Below, in pieces: positions 48,717-58,764 of a stretch of 64,000 bases of DNA. Every line of letters begins with the position of its first letter. Within the stretch, counting starts at the first letter, position 1. Source of the DNA: Pythium myriotylum (Eukaryota > Oomycota > Peronosporomycetes > Pythiales > Pythiaceae); contig JALJCQ010000009.1 of the NCBI GenBank assembly GCA_023091665.1, forward strand, positions 2,914,001 through 2,978,000. Reading direction: 5' to 3'. Below the pieces are notes generated by a model. That model did not search any database. It saw nothing but the letters and a program-made list of their open reading frames with translations, and was not told the DNA's origin. Both the position numbers and the translations under genes were made by a program.

Positions 48717-51700
48717 TCATGCATTGTTGTCTTCGTAGATGGCGATGGGTGGCAGCTCATTGGTGATGCCAAGTCCTTTGCGGATAAACTTGACAAAGAG
48801 TCTGATCCAGACACATTCGCGGCATGCTTCGTAGAGTGCAATGATCTCAGACTGGTTTGTCGATGTTGCGGCGATTGTTTGCTTCGTCGACTTCCATGAA
48901 ATGGCGGCCCCGGCAGACACGAACACGTAGCCAGACTGAGAACGAGCCTTGTGTGGATCTGACAGATAACCAGCATCGGCATAACCATAAATGTCGTCAG
49001 TAGTCAACAGGGAAACATCACGAGCAAGTTCTCCTCTGCGATACAACAAACCGTAGTCCTTGGTCTTAGCCAGATATCTCATCAGTTGCTTTACGCCAGA
49101 CCAATGTCTCTTGGTGGGTTCAGATGAATAGCGTGCAAGCACGCTAACGGCGAAAGCGATATCTGGGCGCGAGCAGTTGGCAAGGTACAAGAGCGCGCCG
49201 ATGGCCTCTCTGTACGAATACTTCTCGCCAAGGACTTCTTCACTGCCGCGTCTTGGGCCGTATACGTCACTCTCTGGCTTCAAGCTGCGCACCACCATGG
49301 GAGTCTTAGCGGCTCTCGAGACCTCCCTCATGCTGAAGCGCTCCAGCAGCTTCGCAATGTACGTTGCTTGATGCAACATAATCCCTTTCGGGTTCTGGTG
49401 GATCTGCAACCCCAGACAGAATGAGAGTAGGCCAAGGTCCTTCACCTTGAACTCGGCCTTCAATGCTGTCATCACAGCTTCTACTGCCGCGTCAGAGCCC
49501 ACCATGACGATGTCATCGACATAGATCCCAATAATGGCGATCTCGGCGCCGCTTCGCTTGACGAACAAGCATGGGGAGCACTCGTGCGTCTGAAAACCAC
49601 ACTTCTCTAAGTACTGCGAGAAGTGCAAGTACCAAATTCTGCCAGCTTGCTTCAACCCATAGAGAGACTTGTGTATCCGAACACATGGGAGCCTCAGCGA
49701 CTCCTCCCCCTCAACACGTAAACCCTCGGGCACTCTCATGTAGAGCTCGACGTCAATGACTCCATACAAGTAGGCAGTCTCAATGTCTGCTTGCTTCACT
49801 TTCATGTCGTTCCTGGCAGCGAACGCTAACAACCAACGAAGGGTTGTCATGGTCATGACTGGCGAATACGTGTCTGAGTAATCGATGCCGAACCGTTGCG
49901 TGAATCCTTGTGCAACCAGGCGCGCCTTATAGCGAACTACTTTGCCTGTTTGGTCTCGTTTCTGGTTGAAGACCCATCTGCACCCAATCGGCTTATGACT
50001 TGGAGGGCATTCTTGCACACTACCAAACACTTTGCGATTCAGCAACGATTGGAGCTCAGCCTTGATTGCAGCCTTCCACTGTGGCCAATCGGGCGATGCT
50101 CGACAATCTTCAATTGTCGTTGGGTCGGCATCCTGATCCTTGAGAGTAAGGAACGTACTCAAGTTGGCCTCTGCAAGCGTATCCACCGACGCACCAGTAT
50201 GGACATCGGGGTGTGACTCAGCAGGAGGCTCAACAGCAACTGCGCTACCATGAAGCTCAGCTCTGGTCCGACGCTTCCGCGGCACAAGGTCTTTGGCACC
50301 TTTGGGGCGACCACGTTTATTGTTTTGTGGCGCCACCACAGTAGCTGGGGTTGGATCGACAGCTACTGGTGCTGGGTAGTTGGTTGCTTCGTTGACCGAC
50401 GATCTCGTTACGCGCTCAGTAGCCGCGAAGGCATCTGGAGCGTTCTGCGCAATACGGTGGAGATGTAGGATTCGACGCACATCCTTCTCCCCCCGACCGG
50501 TGTATGGGTCACGGTGGGACTCCTTCGTGCGTGACTGATCGAAGTCGAACTGATCGCGGCTGTCATCATCCTCAGTGCTTCCCAGCTTTGGGAACGTAGA
50601 CTCATCAAACTCACACATAGTGATGTGAGCGACGAACAAGTCACCAGTCTCGGGACTTAGATACCGGATGATAGATGGCGACTGAAAGCCAACATAGATT
50701 CCAAGTTGTCGTTTCGGTCCGAACTTAGACTTTTGGTGAGGCGGTATGGGCACATACACCGCGCAGCCAAAGATCCTCAGGTGTGCGACAGACGGCGAGA
50801 AGCCATGCGCAAGTTCGTACGGTGACAGAACATTCTCAGCTGACGGTCTGTACAGGAGAAGGTCGCCAGCATGGAGTACAGCATGTCCCCAACACGACAT
50901 AGGTAAATTTGAACGAAGGAGTAGGGGGCGAGCTACCATCTGCACAAGCATCACGAAATTCTCAGCGTTCGTGTTGTGTGCGTAGGGTACAGAGGTCTCC
51001 AAGGTTGTGCCGTACGAGGCGCAGAACTCTTGAAATGACTTCGAGACATACTCCGAGGCATTATCGACGCGGACGTTCCTGATGGGGTGACTTGGGAACT
51101 GTGCCTTCAGCTGGATGATGGCGATAAGCAGCTTTGGCATCACCTCGTTCTTGGAAGTGAGGAGTTGTACCTTGGAGAAGCGCGCCGATGTGTCCTTCAC
51201 CACCATATAGTAGCTGAATGGTCCTGAGGGTGGCGAGATGGGCCCACACACGTCGCTCACGAGGGTCTCGAAGTGGCTGTGAGGCTTGAACTTCTCGCTG
51301 GAGAACGAATTCTTCTTCTTGTTCGGAAGCTTCCCCATCGTGCAAGGCGGGCAGACCCGAGGGAGACGCCTTGGGATACTAAGAGCACTCAAAGGTATGC
51401 CCCGAACGGCCTTGGTAATCTTCTTCAACATTCCTCGTCCTGGATGGCCCATGCGATCATGCCATAACAGCAACGCATCCTTGTCGGCGCGTGAAGGCAC
51501 TTCTGCAAGGTAGGTGGCGTTGAGCGAAGACGTGGGTTTGATGTGCGAGAAGTATAGGCCATTGCCAGCCTGTGAGCACTCCTCCATCACATTTCCGTCC
51601 TTGTCCACTAGCCTTAGACACTCTGCTCCATCCGACGAGGTCGCCGTGTGGATGTGGAGGCCATTCTTCGGCAGATCATGGAAGCTGAGCAAGTTACGAG

Positions 51701-52925
51701 GGGATGCTGGCGCGTACACAGCCCTTTGGACGTCAATCACAGTGCCATTCGGCAAAGCAATGCGGGCGTGTCCAGCTGCCTTCGCGATCGGACTCGATCC
51801 ACCCACAGTCGTAACGCTACTCGGTGCTAGAGAGGGATCAAGACTGACAAAGAACTGTTTTTCGTTGAGTATAACATGCGTCGTAGCGGAGTCGATGAGA
51901 CACAAGGCCCCATCTCCCCCTTCAGCGACTACGCTAACGAAGCTCTCAACACAGTGCGATTCGCTTTCACTGTCATCGGAGAAGTCGGACATGAACGAGA
52001 CTCTCTTGCCGGAGACTGTCTTCTTGCCTTTTGTACTGTCAGTGGACTTTGCATGCTGAGACTGTTGATACAACTTACAGTGGAATGCAGGCGTATTGCA
52101 CTGTTTGGCCCAGTGTCCGAACAGCCCGCACTTGTGGCATGCGTCCTTCTGTGATGTCACCTTGCGTCCGTTCCTCGCATGGGGCTTGGCGTTCCGATAG
52201 CCACCACGCTTGCCGTGCCGTCCTTTCCACTGCTTCTTGCCTCCGCGCTTTTGCTTCTGCTGGTTCTGTCCACCAGCATCACCATAGTTCACTTCGGGTG
52301 TGGAACCAGGTGTTGGGGGCAAGCGGCGCTCATCATGATTGCGTTGGAGCAGCAAGCCGTGCTTCTCGTCGAGCAACAGCACAGCAACAAGCTTGTCGAA
52401 GGTGTCATGGTTCATGCGTCTGTACTGCATCGCCAGGATACGTTCTGACGGGTGGAAAGTCGTCAGAGTCTTCTCAATCTTCTCAGCCTCAGTGATCTTG
52501 CGATCACACCATGACAGCTCGCTCGTGATGCCATAAAGCTTTGTCGTGTACTCTGTTACCGTCTTGAATTTGTAAAAGCACAACTTATTCCACTCGTCGT
52601 TCAGCAAAGGCAGCATTGCTTGCTTCCGGTCAGTGTCAAACCGAAGCTTCAGACTCTGCCATATCACGGCAGGGTTCTGTTCTTCCAAGTAGTTGAACTT
52701 CAAGTCCTTGTGCAAGTGCCTGAGGATCAGGCACACAGCACGGGCAGCATTCCGACGTCTCTCTTCTGCTTGAGCAGTGCTTGTAACAGGTACGACAAAC
52801 GCGGGGTCAACCGTTGCTCCAAGACCATCGGCACAGAGGTAGTTGTACGCCTCAAGTGCCCAAACGATGTAGTTCGTTCCAGCAACATCAAGTGCTGGGA
52901 ACTTGAGTTTTTCCAAGTCAGACAT
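48717..52925 (-). CDS. copia-2 gag-pol polyprotein, truncated at the C-terminus
   Basis: 1402 residues in one frame. The gag core starts MSDLEKLKFPALDVAGTNYI, followed by a zinc knuckle CHKCGLFGHWAKQC (about 277-290); protease with CLIDSATTHVIL (Ser-Ala-Thr in place of the usual DSGA); integrase HHCC (WHDRMGHPGRG...CPPC) and DDE core (VRVDNASEYV); reverse transcriptase (YKARLVAQGF, KSLYGLKQAGRIWY, catalytic GIYVDDIVMVG); and RNase H (GYADAGYLSDPHKARSQSGY). It ends at YEDNNA, about 70 residues short of a normal copia end, whose remainder is out of frame downstream. The early stop makes independent mobility doubtful. Confidence 0.9.
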   Translation of the reverse strand: MSDLEKLKFPALDVAGTNYIVWALEAYNYLCADGLGATVDPAFVVPVTSTAQAEERRRNAARAVCLILRHLHKDLKFNYLEEQNPAVIWQSLKLRFDTDRKQAMLPLLNDEWNKLCFYKFKTVTEYTTKLYGITSELSWCDRKITEAEKIEKTLTTFHPSERILAMQYRRMNHDTFDKLVAVLLLDEKHGLLLQRNHDERRLPPTPGSTPEVNYGDAGGQNQQKQKRGGKKQWKGRHGKRGGYRNAKPHARNGRKVTSQKDACHKCGLFGHWAKQCNTPAFHCKLYQQSQHAKSTDSTKGKKTVSGKRVSFMSDFSDDSESESHCVESFVSVVAEGGDGALCLIDSATTHVILNEKQFFVSLDPSLAPSSVTTVGGSSPIAKAAGHARIALPNGTVIDVQRAVYAPASPRNLLSFHDLPKNGLHIHTATSSDGAECLRLVDKDGNVMEECSQAGNGLYFSHIKPTSSLNATYLAEVPSRADKDALLLWHDRMGHPGRGMLKKITKAVRGIPLSALSIPRRLPRVCPPCTMGKLPNKKKNSFSSEKFKPHSHFETLVSDVCGPISPPSGPFSYYMVVKDTSARFSKVQLLTSKNEVMPKLLIAIIQLKAQFPSHPIRNVRVDNASEYVSKSFQEFCASYGTTLETSVPYAHNTNAENFVMLVQMVARPLLLRSNLPMSCWGHAVLHAGDLLLYRPSAENVLSPYELAHGFSPSVAHLRIFGCAVYVPIPPHQKSKFGPKRQLGIYVGFQSPSIIRYLSPETGDLFVAHITMCEFDESTFPKLGSTEDDDSRDQFDFDQSRTKESHRDPYTGRGEKDVRRILHLHRIAQNAPDAFAATERVTRSSVNEATNYPAPVAVDPTPATVVAPQNNKRGRPKGAKDLVPRKRRTRAELHGSAVAVEPPAESHPDVHTGASVDTLAEANLSTFLTLKDQDADPTTIEDCRASPDWPQWKAAIKAELQSLLNRKVFGSVQECPPSHKPIGCRWVFNQKRDQTGKVVRYKARLVAQGFTQRFGIDYSDTYSPVMTMTTLRWLLAFAARNDMKVKQADIETAYLYGVIDVELYMRVPEGLRVEGEESLRLPCVRIHKSLYGLKQAGRIWYLHFSQYLEKCGFQTHECSPCLFVKRSGAEIAIIGIYVDDIVMVGSDAAVEAVMTALKAEFKVKDLGLLSFCLGLQIHQNPKGIMLHQATYIAKLLERFSMREVSRAAKTPMVVRSLKPESDVYGPRRGSEEVLGEKYSYREAIGALLYLANCSRPDIAFAVSVLARYSSEPTKRHWSGVKQLMRYLAKTKDYGLLYRRGELARDVSLLTTDDIYGYADAGYLSDPHKARSQSGYVFVSAGAAISWKSTKQTIAATSTNQSEIIALYEACRECVWIRLFVKFIRKGLGITNELPPIAIYEDNNA

Positions 52926-52965
52926 TTTGGAAACGAACGAAGTGTCTTTTAGAACAAGTTACAAG

Positions 52966-53448
52966 CTAGTAGTTGACACAAGCGTAGCAGGAGAAGCAGT
53001 TCTTGTCGTGCGCTTCGCGCCTCTTCTTCGCAGCTTCGTCGGCGGCTTGCTTGGCAGCGATTTCGTCCGACCGCAAGATGTCGAAGATGGCGGTGTCGAC
53101 GACTTTGCGCTGGCAGTCCGAATGGAACGGGAGAATGCCGAGAGCCTTGACGATCGCCTTCGTGCGGTTGCAGCCGACGGCGTGCTTGTTGAGCTCCTCG
53201 ACGAAGCGGTGCTGGAGCCGGACCGTGCGCTGGATGGAGGCTTGGAGGTCGTCACGGAGCTTGTCGAGCGCCTTCTGGTCGTCCTCCTTCAGGGAGCGGA
53301 TGCGCTTGAAGTCGGAGCGCGAGTCGAACGTCTGGACGTGGCGAGAACGGCGGCGGCTCCGGACTTTGACGGTCTTGACGGCTGGCCTAGCGGCGGAGAG
53401 GTTGAGCACCTTCTTCGTCTTCGTTGTCTTGGCGGCACTCGTACCCAT
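52966..53448 (-). CDS. Extra ORF in the copia-2 leader, unknown function
   Basis: 160 residues from the Met at 53448; the frame is open to 53493 for 15 more. It sits between the 5' LTR and gag, on the gag strand, ending 40 bp before the gag ATG. The N-terminus is basic (KTTKTKKVLNLSAARPAVKT and RSRRRSRHVQ), then a helical, probably coiled-coil stretch (LKEDDQKALDKLRDDLQASI, QHRFVEELNK) and a Cys-bearing end (NCFSCYACVNY). It matches no retrotransposon domain I recognise. It could be a captured host gene piece, an accessory protein, or a chance frame in GC-rich leader. The leader between it and the LTR is very GC-rich with GGGTCGG repeats. Confidence 0.5.
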   Translation of the reverse strand: MGTSAAKTTKTKKVLNLSAARPAVKTVKVRSRRRSRHVQTFDSRSDFKRIRSLKEDDQKALDKLRDDLQASIQRTVRLQHRFVEELNKHAVGCNRTKAIVKALGILPFHSDCQRKVVDTAIFDILRSDEIAAKQAADEAAKKRREAHDKNCFSCYACVNY

Positions 53449-53735
53449 GCAAGCGGGAATGGGGGCAGGCAACTCGGCTAGAGGCCACGCCACGGATCCA
53501 CGGCAATTACAGCAGGGGCTTCGGCTTGAACGGGCAGGCCAACGCAGGGACCGGGGGACAGTCCACGGGTCGGGTTCAAGCGGGTCTTGCGCGGCGGGCA
53601 GAGGGACGGCGAGAGGTTCGCGTCAGCGAGCGGTCCAACAGCCTGCGCGGGTCGGGTCGGCGAGTCGACGGGTCGGCGAGAGGTCCGGGCTGACGGGTCG
53701 GGTCGGCTTGGCGGCGAGTCTCAGTGCTGATAACG

Positions 53736-54061
53736 TGAGACGGGTTGGCTTAGCCGGGACCGAGGGTGGACTTAGGCGAGGCCGAGGTTGACTTAGGAGG
53801 GGCGAGTTGACTTGAGCAGTAGATGGTAGAAGACCGAATGAGCTATATTTCCTGGGATGAAAATGGTGGGTGTAGGGAGCTAGCGCTGGAGAGTTCTGTG
53901 TCCTACATGGCCTGGATTTATTCACCCATCAATCGTGGTGGCAGCCATCATTTGTGGCGGCGTCCATCATTGCCCGGCGCTCACAATCCTTGGTGACGCG
54001 CCGGCAACTGATTCCCAGGAATCACATGTGAACATAGAGTAAACATGGAGGAACTGTCTCA
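53736..54061 (-). repeat. 5' LTR of copia-2
   Basis: 326 bp with TG...CA termini; followed by target duplication ATCCA at 54062-54066. Confidence 0.92.
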
Positions 54062-57000
54062 ATCCAATAAAAATAAGAGGCAATAAAATAGCAGAAATAA
54101 TTTATTGCAGGAGGTCTCAATACGGGTCAATATCCGGGCCATTCAGCCCGTGTTTTGACCTTCTTGAAATGCCTTTCAGTCAACGCCGGCGGCAGCCCGC
54201 AGTGGCCCACAGCGGCCCGCGGCTGTGCTGAGTGGCGATGGGCGCCGAAGCGCGATTTATTGGACAAAAGTGTACGAACTCGTCTGCATCGCGGCCGCAA
54301 TTTGTGATCCAGAGCCATCTCATTCTCGAAGCTCGCTCCGCAAACATAAACCTCTCGCAGGACTCTCCACCACCCCACCTACCATGGAGACTTCTGCCGT
54401 CACCACGTAGTCGCGCCAGACGCGCTCTTTCACGCGACGCCTCGGGTCCAGTTGGGCAACCGTCGTTCTCCAGACTACGTGGCTATACTAAAGCGCTTCA
54501 AGCACCCACGATGACTCCGATGCATTCCGACGACGGCTCCGATGAGACAGTGACAGTGTCATTCGCGGATGAGTGTCTCCGTTGTTCACCCGAGGACTCC
54601 GTCCGCGTCGGCCTCCGTCCGCGTCGGCCTCCGTTGGGTTCCAGCTATGCCTAGCGAATTTGAACGCTTCCTCGACTGCAGGTCGCGTTCTCACAACTGA
54701 GCGACAGTCGATGCTCCCTACTCGATACTTAGCTTCCCCTTGAGTGCAACAAGCGCCGATGGAATGTGCTTGCGTATAGACTGCGATATACAGAATCGAG
54801 GCGCGCAAGCGTCAGCGCCGGGGAGAACATGCGCTGGCCGGTATGTGTCAATACAAAAAATCAATACTTCATTGAAATAATTTATTGATCGCGAAATCTG
54901 GAGCAATAAATAAAATGTTGTATTTTTCCAAGCCCTGATCGCCGGATGTGCAGCCATATCAAATCCTGTACATCATGAGACAATCGGTCTTCAACAGCTT
55001 ACACGAACACGCGCCCTTCTCGCCGAGACTCGCATGCACGTTTAACCTTCGAAGCCGTGGCCAATCGCGCCATCATGTCAACGGAGACTGTGGCGCGGGC
55101 GCGGACGGCAGGCAGCCAGCGACACTGAGTGAGTCGATCAATCCACGGGCCTTGATCGCTACAGCTTTTAGTAGCAGACTGGGTTGTTCGTGCCCTCTCC
55201 GTCAATCTTAGAGGCGGTCATAGTTGACCTGACTTGAGCGACCGCTGGCCCACGGATTTTCTGGTAGGCTCACGGATATGATGACCGCAAACATTACCAT
55301 CCGTCATCAACTCTTTGCCGATCCCGACCGAATCTCGACTATATGCGATACACGCATTGGACCTCCTGCCACGTCAAGTCGTTGGTAACATGACCCTGAC
55401 TTTGCTTTACGTTCGCGAAGAGCCGGTGATGGCAAACCGCGCCAACCGAGAGGAAAAGAGGCTACGCGACCAGCGACTTCGCTAAGAAGCCTAGGCATGC
55501 TGATGATTCGAACGAGACGATGGTACCAGTACTTCCTCCGTCCATCTCGAGAATGTGCACAAGGGTTTTTTGTGGTCCACCAAAATTAGGTGAAAATATT
55601 TGATTGGCTTAATATACCTCAGATTTGACTCCCAGCACGAGGCATAAAATTTGGCGCAAGCCCAACAACACTGACCGATACAAGGCACAAACCAATGACG
55701 CAAACACTTAATTCAATGGATACACCTCCACAAAATTGACCATCATTCCATTACTGATTTGTGATTGGTCAAAACAAATCTTGCAAGCCGGAAAAACCTA
55801 ATTTAGTTTCCGGTTCAGCCCTCATCTTGTGGGCTTTTTCTGCGTCTTTCGTGATGATTTCTGTGTAGCCCACATTTCGACGACTCCAAAAACCAAATTT
55901 CGTGTAATATCGCTAAAGGGGGTGAGTTTTGCGAAACTTTTTGTGACAAGCAAGAAAATATGCTGCCGCAAAGCTCTGTTTTGCCCTCCAAAGGCCTCAA
56001 ATAAATGCGCAAAAATTTCCGAGCTGTAGAGGATTCTCTGGGCGTGCCAGCGGTGAACGTTTCATGAGAATCTGATGAGTCGTTCAAAAGTTCTGTCCAG
56101 TATCCGTTGTGCACATTCTCGACCTGAACGGAGTAAGTAATGGTGGTGGTGATGATGATGATGGTTCAGGGGAAGACTTCTGTACATTTTTTTTTATGAT
56201 GCTTGTGGGGTCTACTGAGTTCAACCTGTGAAACCGAATCGCCTACGCCCTCGCTCAGCGAGGGCGTACACGCTGGTTCCCCCCATTGTGACGACGGAGC
56301 AGCCGGCAGCACGATAGCCTACATCTTCTGGCCTTGCGCACATGCGCAAGCGTTGAGCAAACACCTCCAACACATGGGGTCTTCGCAGCTACAATGACAT
56401 CACCGAGGAATACCTTCTGAGAGGAGTGCTTTCGCCTGGTCATTCTCGTTTATAAACTTCAGCTTGAAAGCGCGCGCGAAAACATATAGAAGGCCATTTT
56501 CGTCTTTTGTACCACCGAGCCGGAAAAATTTCTTCGAGGCGCACTTAACCTCGAAAGCGTCCCATCATGGGCAGGTCCCGTGAGGCCAAGGTCTACCGCG
56601 TCGAAGAGAAGAAGATTTGCGCGTGACCGCCGAGATGCTGCCTCGGGGTTAAACGATGCGGCTCGCCGCGGGTTGGCGCTATAACGCGCTGCAAGACCAG
56701 CAGACTATAGTCGTGCGCGACGGCAACAGCCTTGTAATGCGGTTAAACAAAACAAAGCTTCACAGCGAATCAGCGAGACAGCACGAACCGGATAGCCAGC
56801 CGCCGCCGGTTCTCTTGGCAGCTCGAATCGTTGGTGCCATGATGCGGATTTTATTGTGCGTTCGAACGATCAAGGCACGCCACGCCCATGGAGAGGAAAC
56901 TAGGCTGTGCTGGGTCTCGATCGAGTTGGTGGTTGAGGTATTGCTCAGCGCCGCAAAGTCTGTCCTGAGGCCGGTTAGGTCACGCCCGGCTGTGATCTGC

Positions 57001-58704
57001 GTGCCACCCACGCGTTGAAGCGTCGCCGCATCGTGCGGAAGTAGTTTGCCGCCCATGCGTACCAGCAGCCTACGCTCCACCAAACTGGCAAGATGCGACC
57101 GTAGCAAACCAAATTGAAAAGTTGTAACCGCTCCGAAGAGAAATACGCTCTGGATTGAGCACCTCGATGGCGAAACTCACGATCGGAATCGTCAGGCTCC
57201 ACGGACATGAGGGATCGCGAGTTGCTCGCTTTGAAGCCGAGGCGAGTTCCCTCATGAGTCCAGCGCTCTGATTATGTGGAGAGTGCGGTCTCGAGTCTGG
57301 ACCCTGTTTGGTGACGGGGCAAGTTGTTGCTGATTTCTGCAACCTCCTTGTTGTGGTCTGCTGCACGCGACAGAAAGCGATGAGAAAGCGGGAGTCTTGG
57401 TTCGTCCACAGGATCCGAAGGCAGACAGAGCGAACCAGAAAACTGTGCCCATTGACCTGGTAGGCCCACTCCCGAACCCTTCTCAGCGCTGTGTCAGACC
57501 ATCTCTGGCGATGCTCCGTTCGACATATGGGGGCGCAAACTGTAGGGCTAGGCTTTGGCTTGTTCTCGGCTTTTGTTGGATATTACTTAGAAGTAGCTAG
57601 GAACTGTTGCGAACACGAGGCTGTCCGGGGTAAGGGGTTACTGCTGAGAACATGATGCTCCCATCTTCGACGGCAGATAGCCCCGAGTCTCGAAAGCGAA
57701 CGGGGAAATTGCTTCGCGAACTCGTCCATGGTCGACCAACTCCCCAAACTCACAAACCCCAGAGAGTAAATAGTATGCCTATTGTGCGCTCTGAAAATCC
57801 ACGAGCTTGCCTGCTCGTCGTCCTCGAGAGCAGCTTGACAAAGCGGAGACTATTATTCTAGTCTAGAATCATTAATCCCATTAATTTTTGGTCTCTCACT
57901 CACGATTGATCTTCGTTCAAGTCGTTCCCAGAACCGTGAAGGCTTTGTACAGAGGCAGTCCAAATTGGATCGGATCGACGAGGCGGGAAGGTCAGAAGTG
58001 AGGGTGTGGCGCCAGCTAGAGGCGGGAAGAAAGGAAATTCTCCAGGAGAATCTCCAGGTCACATGGAAAGTGACCAGTGGCTTCCCGCACCTCCGTGGGC
58101 ACCATCTACCGTGGGGATGTGGTGTCTCGAAGAACCCACATTATTGGGAACGAGCAGTTGCTCGTGAGAACTTCGTTTACATTTCTCGAGCGATGGATAC
58201 TTCGATGAGAGCGATTTGGTCACTCGAGGCGAGTGGGCGCTGGCCCTCGAGGACATTGGAATGGAGTGGCGCCAGCACAACGTCAGTGGGGAAAACATAA
58301 ACCTTCGAATTGTGAGAAGAACGGCACCCATGAATTCGCACGAATGTTGTGGCTTTCTGCGCTGACCACCAGCCTTTCTCGCGAGACTTTCCACTGGCAG
58401 ACACGGAGAGTAATGACCGCACATCAGACGCCATGAGGCGGGAAGCCGCTCGCAGCTTCCCGCCTCAGATGTACACTGCGCGTGGACGGGGCGAGACTGA
58501 TGGACTGTCTCGTCTTTGATCCCTTGACTGGAGAGCGTCCCCTCTTCCTGTCAATCCTCTTCGGCTTTGGATCGACGATGAGCACGGAATTTGTATGCTC
58601 CATACAACGACCAAATCTTTAATTTCTTGAAGAAGTGGCTCCCCCCCTTGTCGCGGTCTTCCTGACAGCCCTCTGAGAGCCCTCCGAACGGGACTCGGGT
58701 CCTT
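54062..58704. other. Unassigned region between copia-2 and FBT copy 11
   Basis: No gene of more than about 140 codons was supported. Items seen are AT-rich patches with AATAATTTATTG near 54095 and 54877; a 16-bp direct repeat GTCCGCGTCGGCCTCC near 54600-54632; a 25-bp perfect palindrome at 56244-56268 and an 18-bp one at 56333-56350; a GGT/GAT microsatellite near 56142-56164; and a short frame beginning MGRSREAKVYRVEEKK at 56567 that stops after 19 codons. The rest carries nothing recognisable. Confidence 0.4.
56244..56268. repeat. Perfect 25-bp palindrome
   Basis: TACGCCCTCGCT, one C, then its exact reverse complement. A second palindrome (CTTGCGCA, CA, TGCGCAAG) is 65 bp away at 56333-56350. 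Confidence 0.8.
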
Positions 58705-58720
58705 GCTCATTCTCCAATCT
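58705..58720 (+). promoter_or_regulatory. Oomycete INR/FPR core promoter of FBT copy 11
   Basis: GCTCATTCTCCAATCT fits 15 of 16 consensus positions, 60 bp before the ATG. The leader after it is of the same type as in the main array. Confidence 0.78.
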
Positions 58721-58764
58721 GCGGTCCAGCACTCAAGCCAAGCCACAAGAGTCCAAGAGAAGCC

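Larger units (their letters stand above)
48072..54061 (-). mobile_element. Complete Ty1/copia LTR retrotransposon, copia-2
   Basis: Two 326-bp LTRs with TG...CA ends (three differences noticed) are flanked by the target duplication ATCCA (48067-48071 and 54062-54066). Minus-strand order is 5' LTR, leader with an extra ORF, one long gag-pol frame, 3' LTR. A GAGGGGGAG purine tract precedes the 3' LTR. Just after the 5' LTR the minus strand reads CGTTATCAGCACTGAG, a candidate primer-binding site. It is a different copia lineage from copia-1: gag-pol fused, CCHC knuckle, no shared LTR sequence. The pol end is damaged. Confidence 0.93.

Noticed and set aside
56567..56626. Short frame starting MGRSREAKVYRVEEKK
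   Set aside because: It stops after 19 codons and no continuing exon could be identified. The resemblance to the start of a housekeeping protein is too short to use.
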